Shown: positions 1 to 6,975, counted from the stretch's first letter. The stretch: DNA of 9,284 nucleotides from Paracoccaceae bacterium (GCA_002400675.1 NVQY01000005.1:1-9284); one strand, 5' to 3'. The notes: generated by a model from the letters alone, not told the origin. Numbers and translations: made by a program.

Positions 1-63
1 CATAGGGTCGCGCGCCTTGGTTTCACCAAGGTTCAGGTGCCACGGCGCGCGGGTTTTGTCCAT
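1..63 (-). CDS. Start of an unidentified gene, third in the acs-adk operon (partial)
   Basis: A minus-strand ATG at 63-61 opens a frame that stays open to the left edge, giving 21 codons that begin MDKTRAPWHLNLGET. It starts 30 bases after the adk stop codon and is preceded by a GGAAAG ribosome-binding-like sequence a few bases upstream of the ATG, so it would be the third cistron after acs and adk. I do not recognise the family from so short an N-terminus. No signal peptide or membrane segment is visible in the part seen. It is called as a gene because of position, strand and ribosome-binding site. The alternative is that the frame closes just outside the window and is not a gene. Confidence 0.4.
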   Translation of the reverse strand, partial: MDKTRAPWHLNLGETKARDPM

Positions 64-93
64 GCTTTCCGGCAAAAGCCCGGTGGCGCGGTC

Positions 94-771
94 TTAATTA
101 TGTGCGCCCCGAACGATTGTTGCCAGATTTGCGGCAATTTCGTCGATTGCCCCCATGGCATCCACCGTTTCCAGCACGTCGCGCGCGTCGTAGTAGGTGA
201 TCAGCGGCGCGGTTTGCGCGTGATAGGCCTCAAGGCGGCTGGCCACGGTTTCGGCGTTGTCATCGGCCCGGCGCGTCATGTCCTGCCCCTGACATTTGTC
301 GCAGGTGTCAGCGACCTGTGGCGGTTTAAAGCTGTCGTGATAGCCCTCGCCGCAGCCCGCACAGGTAAAGCGCCCCGAGATGCGCGCGACCATTGCCGTG
401 TCCTCGACCTCAAGGCTGATTGCGGCGTTGATTTTCTGGCCGGAATTGCCCAGCAGATCATCCAAGGCTTCGGCCTGAACGGTGGTGCGCGGGAACCCGT
501 CAAGGATCACGCCCTGCGCGCAATCCGCATCGCCCAGACGGTCACCAAGAATGGCGATGACGATGTCGTCGGACACCAGATCGCCAGCCTCCATCACCGC
601 TTTGGCGGCTTTGCCAGCATCGGTTCCGGCAGCGACAGCCGCGCGCAGCAAATCGCCGGTGGACAGTTGCACCAGCCCGAATTTCTCTTCGAGCATACGG
701 GCTTGCGTGCCTTTGCCGGCCCCCGGAGGGCCAAGCAGGATCAGAACGGGGGGTGTCGTTGCGTCTCTCAT
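94..771 (-). CDS. adk: Adenylate kinase with zinc-binding LID, acs-linked copy
   Basis: Adenylate kinase catalyses ATP + AMP <=> 2 ADP in the cytoplasm. The 225-residue protein has the P-loop GPPGAGKGT at residues 14-22, the AMP-site segment STGDLLR near 37-43, DGFPRT at 91-96, and the LID region with RRADDN at 167-172. Four cysteines at 137, 140, 157 and 160 form the C-x2-C...C-x2-C zinc set of long bacterial Adks, so the enzyme looks complete and active. Length fits the long-LID class (about 215-225). The ATG at 771 lies 3 bases after the acs stop codon, so translation is probably coupled to acs. Alphaproteobacteria normally keep the housekeeping adk in the ribosomal-protein operon after secY. 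This copy lies outside that context and is probably a second adk serving AMP recycling for Acs (inference). Confidence 0.93.
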   Translation of the reverse strand: MRDATTPPVLILLGPPGAGKGTQARMLEEKFGLVQLSTGDLLRAAVAAGTDAGKAAKAVMEAGDLVSDDIVIAILGDRLGDADCAQGVILDGFPRTTVQAEALDDLLGNSGQKINAAISLEVEDTAMVARISGRFTCAGCGEGYHDSFKPPQVADTCDKCQGQDMTRRADDNAETVASRLEAYHAQTAPLITYYDARDVLETVDAMGAIDEIAANLATIVRGAHN

Positions 772-774
772 GCC

Positions 775-2727
775 TTACCCCGCCCGATTGGCGATCAGGT
801 CGTCCACCACCGACGGATCGGCCAGTGTCGAGGTATCGCCAAGCGCGCCATAGTCATTCTCGGCAATCTTGCGCAGGATCCGGCGCATGATCTTGCCAGA
901 GCGGGTTTTGGGCAGGCCCGGCGCCCATTGGATCACGTCCGGCGTGGCAATCGGGCCGATTTCGGTGCGGACCCATGTGCGCAGTTCTTTATACAGCTCC
1001 TCGGACGGCGCGACGCCGTTCATCAGGGTCACATAGCAATAGATGCCTTGCCCCTTGATCGGATGCGGATAGCCAACCACGGCGGCCTCGGCCACGCTGA
1101 CGTGGGCAACCAATGCGCTTTCGACTTCGGCGGTGCCCATGCGGTGGCCGGAGACGTTGATTACGTCGTCCACGCGCCCGGTGATCCAGTAATCGCCGTC
1201 TTCGTCGCGTTTGCAGCCGTCGCCCGAGAAGTAATAGCCCTTGTAGTCGCTGAAATAGGTTTTCTCGAACCGTTCATGGTCGCCCCAGATGGTGCGCATC
1301 TGACCGGGCCAGCTGTCTTTCAGGCACAGAACGCCCTCAACCGGGTTGCCGTGGATTTCGGCACCAGATTGCGGGTCAAGGATCACCGGTTCGACACCAA
1401 AGAACGGCTTCATCGCCGCGCCGGGTTTTGTCGCGTGGGCACCGGGCAGGGGGGTCAGAAGGTGGCCGCCGGTTTCGGTCTGCCACCATGTATCGACGAT
1501 CGGGCAGCGCCCGCCGCCGACCACGTCATTGTACCAGTTCCACGCCTCGGGATTGATCGGCTCACCCACGGTGCCCAGTAGGCGCAAGGACGACAGATCG
1601 CACTTTTCCACCCACTCAGTCCCCTGACCCATCAGCGCACGAATGGCGGTGGGGGCGGTGTAAAACTGGTTCACCTTGTGCTTTTCGCAGACCTGCCAGA
1701 ACCGCGAGGCATCGGGGTACGTCGGCACACCCTCAAACATCAACGTGGTCGCGCCATTGGCCAGCGGGCCATAGACAATATAGCTGTGCCCGGTGACCCA
1801 GCCCACATCCGCCGTGCACCAATAGACATCGCCGTCGTGGTAATCAAAGGTGATCTCGTGCGTCATCGCCGCGTAGGTCAGATATCCGCCGGTGGTATGC
1901 ACCACGCCCTTAGGCATCCCGGTCGAGCCAGAGGTATACAGGATGAACAACGGATCTTCGGCGGACATTTCCGCCGGGTGGCTGACGTCGCTCGCCTCAA
2001 GCGCCATTTCGTTATAATCAAAGTCGCGCCCGTCGATCCATGTGGTCTGCCCGCCCGTGCGCTTGACCACCAGACATTTGACGCCTTCCTTGCAATGCAG
2101 CAGCGCCGCATCAACGTTGGATTTCAGCGGAGTCGCCTTGCCGCCGCGCGGCGCATGGTCGGCGGTGATCACCACCTTGGCCTCTGACCCATTAACCCGT
2201 GCGGCCAGCGCGTCGGCGCTGAACCCGGCAAAGACGATGGAATGGATCGCGCCGATGCGGGCGCAGGCCAGCATGGCATAGGCGGCCTCGGGGATCATCG
2301 GCATATAGATCACCACCCGGTCACCTTTGCGCACGCCCAAGGTTTCAAGGATGTTGGCCATGCGGCAGACAGCCCCATGCAGTTGCTTATAGGTTATGTG
2401 CTTGGCCGGCTCATCCGGGCTGTCGGGTTCCCAGATGATCGCCGTCTGGTCGCCGCGCGTGGCAAGATGGCGGTCGATGCAGTTGGCCGAAACGTTCAGG
2501 GTGCCGTCGGCGAACCAGTTGATACTGACGTTGCCAAGGGTGAAATCCACGTCCTTGACTTGGGTATATGGCTTGATCCAGTCGATCCGCTGGCCCTGTT
2601 CACCCCAGAACGCATCCGGGTCGCTGATCGAGGCGGCGTACATCTCGTTATAGCGCGCCTCGTTGACATGGGCGCGCGCCACTGTGTCGGCGGATGGGGG
2701 ATAAGTCGGGGATTGCGTTTCGGTCAT
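775..2727 (-). CDS. acs: Acetyl-CoA synthetase, AMP-forming
   Basis: Acs converts acetate + ATP + CoA to acetyl-CoA + AMP + PPi through an acetyl-adenylate in the cytoplasm. The 650-residue product matches the usual length (about 650). Visible ANL-superfamily motifs are the phosphate-binding loop [11 protein letters not shown] (264-274), [10 protein letters not shown] (412-421), the hinge motif [14 protein letters not shown] (517-530) and the C-terminal [11 protein letters not shown], whose Lys612 is the catalytic lysine that is reversibly acetylated in studied Acs enzymes. The start at 2727 (MTETQSP) was chosen because it gives the family length and has GGGAAGA upstream. An in-frame extension to 2889 adds 54 residues with no family resemblance and would cover the promoter. 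It is the first gene of the minus-strand acs-adk operon and is divergent from dctP. Confidence 0.97.
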   Translation of the reverse strand: MTETQSPTYPPSADTVARAHVNEARYNEMYAASISDPDAFWGEQGQRIDWIKPYTQVKDVDFTLGNVSINWFADGTLNVSANCIDRHLATRGDQTAIIWEPDSPDEPAKHITYKQLHGAVCRMANILETLGVRKGDRVVIYMPMIPEAAYAMLACARIGAIHSIVFAGFSADALAARVNGSEAKVVITADHAPRGGKATPLKSNVDAALLHCKEGVKCLVVKRTGGQTTWIDGRDFDYNEMALEASDVSHPAEMSAEDPLFILYTSGSTGMPKGVVHTTGGYLTYAAMTHEITFDYHDGDVYWCTADVGWVTGHSYIVYGPLANGATTLMFEGVPTYPDASRFWQVCEKHKVNQFYTAPTAIRALMGQGTEWVEKCDLSSLRLLGTVGEPINPEAWNWYNDVVGGGRCPIVDTWWQTETGGHLLTPLPGAHATKPGAAMKPFFGVEPVILDPQSGAEIHGNPVEGVLCLKDSWPGQMRTIWGDHERFEKTYFSDYKGYYFSGDGCKRDEDGDYWITGRVDDVINVSGHRMGTAEVESALVAHVSVAEAAVVGYPHPIKGQGIYCYVTLMNGVAPSEELYKELRTWVRTEIGPIATPDVIQWAPGLPKTRSGKIMRRILRKIAENDYGALGDTSTLADPSVVDDLIANRAG

Positions 2728-2814
2728 GATAGGATCTTCCCGTTGTTTTGACGTCTGTTTGGCCCTGTTTAGGCCGGAATCCGGGCAAAACCAATTGTCT
2801 CCACCCCTGACGCG

Positions 2815-2842
2815 AGAATAGCGAGATGTGAAAATTTGTGAA
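2815..2842 (-). promoter_or_regulatory. Candidate sigma70-type promoter of acs
   Basis: On the minus strand, TTCACA (2842-2837) is followed after 16 bases by TATTCT (2820-2815). These are 5/6 and 4/6 matches to the TTGACA and TATAAT consensus. Transcription would start near 2808, leaving an untranslated leader of about 80 bases before the acs ATG. The assignment rests on consensus matching only. Confidence 0.4.
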
Positions 2843-2867
2843 TAACCAACGGGAATATAACGATTTG

Positions 2868-2908
2868 ATTGTAAATCCGTTTCGGCCACGCTGGCAGGAT
2901 TTGTAAAT
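2868..2908. promoter_or_regulatory. Pair of TTGTAAAT repeats upstream of acs
   Basis: The octamer TTGTAAAT occurs at 2869-2876 and 2901-2908, exactly 32 bases (three helical turns) apart. Read on the acs strand the second copy sits in ATTTACAAAT, containing TTTACAAA, one base from the TTTGCAAA element bound by RamB/PccR-type short-chain acyl-CoA regulators (ScfR family). The sites lie about 60 and 95 bases upstream of the predicted acs start site, a usual activator position. Binding by such a regulator is inference. Confidence 0.35.
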
Positions 2909-3005
2909 TAGGTGGCCTTTTGGGGAAATTGCCGTTGGTGAACAATGCTTTGTCTGTCAACGCGAAATTATTGCGGTATGCGCCGGTATCCCGATTATGC
3001 AATCA

Positions 3006-3037
3006 CACACCACCCGACCCGTTGCCCGGGCGGTGTG
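3006..3037. promoter_or_regulatory. 11-bp dyad in the acs-dctP intergenic region
   Basis: CACACCACCCG (3006-3016) and CGGGCGGTGTG (3027-3037) form an inverted repeat of 11-base arms with one mismatch and a 10-base centre. A T-rich stretch (ACATTTTGTTT) follows on the plus strand. No plus-strand gene lies upstream to be terminated. It could be an operator or upstream activator site for dctP, about 160 bases before the predicted start site, or a stray terminator-like hairpin. Confidence 0.35.
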
Positions 3038-3107
3038 ACATTTTGTTTCGCCCTTTGGCCGCGCCAAGGTTTCCCCGGTCGCCCCCCAACCGGGACGACG
3101 GCGAGTC

Positions 3108-3134
3108 GCGCATAATCTGCGCCCAAATCGCGCA
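3108..3134. promoter_or_regulatory. GCGCA/TGCGC dyad cluster upstream of dctP
   Basis: GCGCA-TAATC-TGCGC (3108-3122) is a perfect 5-bp-arm dyad, followed after 7 bases by another GCGCA (3130-3134) that again pairs with the middle TGCGC. The cluster ends about 22 bases before the -24 element of the predicted sigma54 promoter. It may be a regulator-binding site. Short GC-rich dyads also arise by chance in DNA of this composition. Confidence 0.25.
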
Positions 3135-3156
3135 CAACGTGGGCACTGTAAAGACT

Positions 3157-3172
3157 TGGCAACGGCGTTGCT
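3157..3172 (+). promoter_or_regulatory. Candidate sigma54 (RpoN) -24/-12 promoter of dctPQM
   Basis: TGGCAACGGCGTTGCT matches the sigma54 consensus TGGCAC-N5-TTGCW at 10 of 11 informative positions, with GG and GC exactly 10 bases apart. Transcription would start near 3183, giving a leader of about 50 bases before the dctP ATG at 3233. Sigma54 control through an enhancer-binding protein is known for some C4-dicarboxylate uptake genes (DctB/DctD with dctA in rhizobia). Its use here is inferred from the motif. Confidence 0.55.
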
Positions 3173-3232
3173 TGGCGATAGCGTTACGCGCAAGCGGCCA
3201 CTTAACAGGACCGCACGATTGGGAGAACATAT

Positions 3233-4246
3233 ATGAACAAGATGTTGACCGGGGCTATTGCCGCCGCCGTCGCCGTTTCCTTTGTCACCGAAGCTTCGGC
3301 TTTGGAGTGGAATGTATCCGTCTGGGGCAAGCGGCGCGCCTTTACCGAGCATGTCGAAAAGCTGGCCGAGTTGGTAAGCGAAAAGACCAACGGCGAATTC
3401 ACCCTGAACATCAGCTATGGTGGTCTGTCCAAGAACAAGGAAAACCTTGACGGTATCAGCATCGGTGCCTTTGAGATGGCCCAGTTCTGCGCCGGCTATC
3501 ACCGCGACAAGAACCCTACCATCACCGTTCTGGAACTGCCGTTCCTTGGCGTGAACACGCTTGAGGAAGAGGTCGCCGTGGCCAATGCGGTCTATGCGCA
3601 CCCGGCCGTGCAGGCCGATCTGGCGCGCTGGAATGCCAAGTTGCTGATGACTTCGCCAATGCCGCAGTACAACATCGTCGGCACCGGTGAGCCTCGCGAT
3701 ACGCTGGCCAAGATGAAAGGTATGCGCGTGCGTGCCACCGGCGGGATCGGCAAAGCGTTCGAGGCAGTTGGTGCCGTACCCACATCCGTAACCGCGACCG
3801 AAGCCTATAACGCCATGGAAAGCGGCGTTGTCGATACCGTGGCCTTTGCCCAACATGCGCATCTGGCCTATGGCACCATCAACCGCGCCGACTGGTGGAC
3901 CTCGAACCTGAACCCCGGCACTGTGAACTGCCCGGTTGTGGTCAACATTGACGCCTACGAAGACCTTAGCCCGGAATTCAAGGCGGCGTTGGATTCATCG
4001 GTTGCGCCGGCGATCGACCACTACCTTGCCAACTACGGCGCGCTGCTGGACAAATGGGAAGGCATCCTGACCGAAAAGGGTGTGACCAAGGTCGTGATCG
4101 CCGAGTCCGAACTGGCTGAATTCCGCAAGCTGGCCGCTGATCCGATCCGTGAAAAGTGGATTGCCGACATGGAAGCCCAAGGCATTCCCGGTCAGGAACT
4201 GTATGATCTGGTTCAGACCACGCTGAAAGAAACACGCGCCAACTAG
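3233..4246 (+). CDS. dctP: TRAP transporter substrate-binding protein, DctP family
   Basis: This is the periplasmic solute receptor of a tripartite ATP-independent periplasmic (TRAP) transporter, which delivers an organic acid to the DctQ/DctM membrane complex. The 337-residue protein starts with a Sec signal peptide (MNKM, hydrophobic stretch, cleavage after ASA at residues 21-23, mature LEWN). The family segment KGMRVRATGG (162-171) carries the arginine, Arg167, that in studied TRAP receptors forms a salt bridge with the substrate carboxylate. VVVN (236-239) and the long C-terminal helices also fit the family, as does the length. The ATG at 3233 has GGGAGA upstream. It is first in dctP-dctQ-dctM, transcribed away from acs, with a sigma54-like promoter upstream. 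The substrate cannot be read from sequence. 'DctP' is the family name and does not prove dicarboxylate transport. Confidence 0.93.
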   Translation: MNKMLTGAIAAAVAVSFVTEASALEWNVSVWGKRRAFTEHVEKLAELVSEKTNGEFTLNISYGGLSKNKENLDGISIGAFEMAQFCAGYHRDKNPTITVLELPFLGVNTLEEEVAVANAVYAHPAVQADLARWNAKLLMTSPMPQYNIVGTGEPRDTLAKMKGMRVRATGGIGKAFEAVGAVPTSVTATEAYNAMESGVVDTVAFAQHAHLAYGTINRADWWTSNLNPGTVNCPVVVNIDAYEDLSPEFKAALDSSVAPAIDHYLANYGALLDKWEGILTEKGVTKVVIAESELAEFRKLAADPIREKWIADMEAQGIPGQELYDLVQTTLKETRAN

Positions 4247-4258
4247 GCCGTTGTCATC

Positions 4259-4291
4259 CGGGCCGGGCGCAGATTGCGTCCGGCCCGTTTT
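4259..4291 (+). terminator. Terminator-like hairpin between dctP and dctQ
   Basis: CGGGCCGGGCGC (4259-4270) and GCGTCCGGCCCG (4276-4287) pair over 12 bp with one G-U, leaving a 5-base loop (AGATT), and are followed by TTTT (4288-4291). It begins 13 bases after the dctP stop. Such hairpins after the binding-protein gene commonly act as partial terminators or 3'-end stabilisers, so that the receptor is made in excess over the membrane subunits. Confidence 0.75.
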
Positions 4292-4360
4292 CGTGACGTA
4301 ACTAACGCCCTGATGTGCCCCCCCCAATGTGACCCCGAAATGTGACAAGGATTAGATGCC

Positions 4361-4984
4361 ATGGCCGGACACTCTGCTGTGTTGGAAGATGGCAGCCTTC
4401 TTAGCCGTCTGGACCAAAAGCTGCTCAAGCTGGAAGTGTTCATGGCGCTGCTTAGCGGGCTGGCAGTGTTTTCGATCATGGTTCTGGCGGTGATTTCGGT
4501 GGGCGGGCGCAACCTGTTCAACGCGCCGTTGCCGGGCTATGTGGACTGGATTGAACAGGTGATGCCGTTGCTGGCGTTTCTGGGCATCGCTTATGTACAG
4601 CGTGACGGCGGGCATATCCGCATGGACATCGTTATCGGCCGGTTGCGCGGGCGGGCCATGTGGCTGGCGGAACTGTTCTCGGTTGTTCTGGTGCTGCTGC
4701 TGATGATCGCGCTGGTCTACGGCAGCTGGTCGCATTTCCTGCGCAGCTTTGATTTCGCCGCCCCCCTGTGGAGCCGTGACAGCACCATCGACATCGGCCT
4801 GCCGATCTGGCCGACCAAACTGTTGGTGCCGGTGTCGTTTTCGGTGCTGTGCCTGCGGTTGGTTTTGCAGATATGGGGGTATGGGCGGGCATTTATACGC
4901 GGGGAAACACGCCCGGTTGCAGTGCCCTTGATACAGGATGCCGCCGCACAGGCCGCAGCCGAAGCCGATCAGCTGGACGGGTAG
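4361..4984 (+). CDS. dctQ: TRAP transporter small permease subunit, DctQ family
   Basis: This is the small membrane subunit of the TRAP transporter, which pairs with DctM and is required for transport. The 207-residue protein has four hydrophobic segments, at about 27-47, 62-80, 104-122 and 150-172, as expected for DctQ. The conserved loop after the second segment is present (RDGGHIRMDI, residues 81-90). The N-terminal 25 residues and the Ala-rich C-terminal tail (about 190-205) are polar. AAGGA at 4347-4350 and the preceding base precedes the ATG at 4361 by 10 bases. The gene lies 114 bases after dctP, beyond the hairpin, and 9 bases before dctM, with which it is surely co-transcribed. The length is slightly above that of the shortest DctQ proteins. 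Confidence 0.92.
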   Translation: MAGHSAVLEDGSLLSRLDQKLLKLEVFMALLSGLAVFSIMVLAVISVGGRNLFNAPLPGYVDWIEQVMPLLAFLGIAYVQRDGGHIRMDIVIGRLRGRAMWLAELFSVVLVLLLMIALVYGSWSHFLRSFDFAAPLWSRDSTIDIGLPIWPTKLLVPVSFSVLCLRLVLQIWGYGRAFIRGETRPVAVPLIQDAAAQAAAEADQLDG

Positions 4985-4993
4985 GGCAGAATT

Positions 4994-6397
4994 ATGGATT
5001 CGATTGAAATTGGCCTTTGGGTCACGGCTGGCATGCTGGCGATGGTATTCTTGGGCATGCGCGTGGCCTTTGCCGCCGCTTTGGCCGGGTTGGTGGGGAT
5101 ATTCCTGATCTTCTGGGCCAAGTTCGGCTTTGAGACGGACAAGATCGGCAAAGCGATGATTGTCTCGATCAAGGTGGCGGGGCAGGTGCCCCATTCCAAG
5201 GTGTCCTCGCAAGCGCTCAGCCTGATCCCGACCTTTATCCTGATCGGCTATCTGGCCTATTACGCCGGCCTGACCAAGGCCCTGTTCGAGGCTGCCAAGC
5301 GCTGGATCGCCTGGGTGCCGGGTGGCCTTGCGGTGGCCACGGTGTTCGCCACGGCTGGCTTTGCGGCTGTTTCCGGCGCTTCGGTGGCGACGGCGGCGGT
5401 GTTTGCGCGCATTGCCATCCCGGAAATGCTGGCGATCGGCTATAACAAGAAATTTGCCGCAGGTGTGGTGGCCGCAGCCGGCACGCTGGCGTCGCTGATC
5501 CCGCCCTCGGCCATATTGGTGATCTACGCGATCATCGTCGAACAGGACGTGGGCAAGCTGTTGCTGGCGGGGTTCATTCCCGGGGTGTTTTCGGCCATCG
5601 TCTATGCTGCGTTGATCATCGGCATTGCCATGGTGTTCAAATCGGTCGGCCCGCCGGTCACCGGTTTCACCTGGCGCGAGCGGTTTGAATCGCTGCCCCC
5701 CGCGCTGCCCATCGTGTTCGTGATCGTCATCATCATCTTTTTTGTCTACAACCCGTTTGGCGGTGACGCCTGGGGCACTCCGACCGAAGGCGGCGCGTTG
5801 GGGGCGTTTGTGGTGTTCCTGATGGCGCTCTATCGCGGCATGCGCTGGGAACAGTTGAAATCGGCCCTGCTGGAAACTGCCAAGCTGACGGTGATGATCT
5901 TTTCGATCATCTGGGGCGTGCTGATCTATGTGCGCTTTCTCGGGTTCGCCGACCTGCCGGGGGTGTTTTCCGACTGGATCACCTCGCTTGATATGGCACC
6001 GATGATGATCCTGATTTTTATCCTGCTGGGCTATGCCGTTTTGGGCATGTTCATGGACGCAATTGGCATGTTATTGCTGACCCTGCCGGTGGTTTACCCC
6101 GCCGTGATGGCGCTGAACGGTGGCGAAATGGTCTCGGCCGCCGATTCCGCCTTTGGCATGAGCGGGCCGATGTGCGCGATCTGGTTTGGCATTCTGGTGG
6201 TCAAGATGGCCGAGTTCTGTCTGATCACCCCCCCCATAGGCCTGAACTGTTTCGTGGTGGCTGGCGTGCGTCCGGACATCTCGGTGCAGGATGTGTTCAA
6301 GGGCGTGATGCCGTTCTTTATCGCTGACGGCGTGACCATCGCCCTGCTGGTGGCATTCCCCGGAATCGTCCTCTACCTGCCGCGATTGGTGGGATAG
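4994..6397 (+). CDS. dctM: TRAP transporter large permease subunit, DctM family
   Basis: DctM is the ion-coupled translocation subunit, a member of the ion transporter superfamily that uses an ion gradient and not ATP. The 467-residue protein is hydrophobic throughout, with roughly twelve or more membrane segments. It carries the recognisable DctM stretch with AAVSGASVATAAVFARIA (124-141), the following GVVAAAGTLASLIPPSAI (157-174), TPTEGGALGA in the middle (262-271), a second re-entrant-like region (GMFMDAIGMLLLTLP, 351-365) and ITPPIGLN (411-418). It starts 9 bases after dctQ with AGGG just upstream. It is somewhat longer than typical DctM (about 425-450), the extra length lying around residues 42-75 and 215-262. 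It ends 9 bases before a strong terminator. Substrate unknown. Confidence 0.95.
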   Translation: MDSIEIGLWVTAGMLAMVFLGMRVAFAAALAGLVGIFLIFWAKFGFETDKIGKAMIVSIKVAGQVPHSKVSSQALSLIPTFILIGYLAYYAGLTKALFEAAKRWIAWVPGGLAVATVFATAGFAAVSGASVATAAVFARIAIPEMLAIGYNKKFAAGVVAAAGTLASLIPPSAILVIYAIIVEQDVGKLLLAGFIPGVFSAIVYAALIIGIAMVFKSVGPPVTGFTWRERFESLPPALPIVFVIVIIIFFVYNPFGGDAWGTPTEGGALGAFVVFLMALYRGMRWEQLKSALLETAKLTVMIFSIIWGVLIYVRFLGFADLPGVFSDWITSLDMAPMMILIFILLGYAVLGMFMDAIGMLLLTLPVVYPAVMALNGGEMVSAADSAFGMSGPMCAIWFGILVVKMAEFCLITPPIGLNCFVVAGVRPDISVQDVFKGVMPFFIADGVTIALLVAFPGIVLYLPRLVG

Positions 6398-6406
6398 CGC
6401 CACGCC

Positions 6407-6438
6407 AAAAGGCCCGCGCGGTTAGGGCGGGCCTTTTT
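6407..6438. terminator. Bidirectional rho-independent terminator
   Basis: AAAAGGCCCGC (6407-6417) pairs perfectly with GCGGGCCTTTT (6427-6437) around a 9-base loop, with a T tract on both strands. It lies between dctM (plus) and the Hint-protein gene (minus), which converge on it, and should stop transcripts from both sides. Confidence 0.88.
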
Positions 6439-6462
6439 GGGTGCTGGAAAAGAGGTATGGCG

Positions 6463-6975
6463 TCAGGCTGCTGGTCTTAGCTCAAGCGCGTCATCGGACA
6501 TACACGAAATCTCAAGCCCGCCCGCATAGACCACATGCGGCGCGTCAAAGCCCAGTTGATGCAGCAGCATCTTTTGCGGCCCCAGATCGCAGACAAATTC
6601 AGCATCCACCAGCGCATCGGCGCGTACCATGGCGCGATCATTGCCAAACATCGCCTTGGCCCGCCAATCGCGCAGCAGTACCATCTGCGCCGCTGGCAAC
6701 ACCAGATCCTGATCCGGGCGCAGGTGTCCCAATGACCCGGCGGCAAAGGAAATCGCCCGTGTGATCAGGCGACGATGTTGGATGGTTTTTAGCCTGACCA
6801 TCCCCGCATCGCGGGTTATGATGCGATCCCCGGGCGACAGAAATTCCACCGGAATCTCACCCTCCTGGGTTAACAGGATCGTACCTGAAATCAGCCCGGC
6901 CTTGCGGGCCGGCATGGAATTGGGGCGCAATTTCGGGATTCTCCCGATTGCACGCCCGACCGTATTCGGTTTCAT
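6463..6975 (-). CDS. Stand-alone Hint-fold protein, catalytic residues apparently lost
   Basis: The 170-residue protein resembles the Hint_2 (hedgehog/intein) domain frequent in Rhodobacteraceae: GTILLTQEGEIPVEFL (31-46), PGDRIITRD (48-56), the AAGSLGHLRPDQDLVL segment (78-93), LLRDWRAKAMFG (100-111), and a C-terminal part around LLHQLGFDAPHVVYAGGL. Active Hint domains have a nucleophilic Cys just before GT (CFxxGT) and a His in SPQHRM-like block. Here these positions read GLISGT and LPAAQM, so neither autoprocessing residue is present. The role is unknown, perhaps structural or binding. No signal peptide is seen. The ATG at 6975 was chosen because the longer frame to 7263 runs through the tRNA gene. 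The ribosome-binding site is weak (GAGCGAGAA). It converges on dctM. Confidence 0.75.
   Translation of the reverse strand: MKPNTVGRAIGRIPKLRPNSMPARKAGLISGTILLTQEGEIPVEFLSPGDRIITRDAGMVRLKTIQHRRLITRAISFAAGSLGHLRPDQDLVLPAAQMVLLRDWRAKAMFGNDRAMVRADALVDAEFVCDLGPQKMLLHQLGFDAPHVVYAGGLEISCMSDDALELRPAA

Noticed and set aside
37..1581. Long plus-strand open frame (514 codons) opposite adk and acs
   Set aside because: It is an antisense shadow of two well-supported genes in GC-rich DNA; the product is His/Arg/Gly/Ala-rich with no domain, and it has no ribosome-binding site.
2728..2889. 54-residue N-terminal extension of acs
   Set aside because: It lies upstream of a well-placed ATG with a ribosome-binding site at the normal family start, shows no Acs similarity and would overlap the promoter candidate.
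3074..3094. CCCGGT/ACCGGG inverted repeat upstream of dctP
   Set aside because: It is only 6 bp in GC-rich sequence with a C-rich loop and no T tract; expected by chance.
2957..3862. Minus-strand open frame of 301 codons over the dctP 5' half and leader
   Set aside because: It is antisense to the clearly coding dctP, with no recognisable domain and low-complexity composition.
4352..5212. Minus-strand open frame of 286 codons opposite dctQ and the start of dctM
   Set aside because: It is a His/Gln-rich shadow of membrane-protein genes, without a family match or translation signals.
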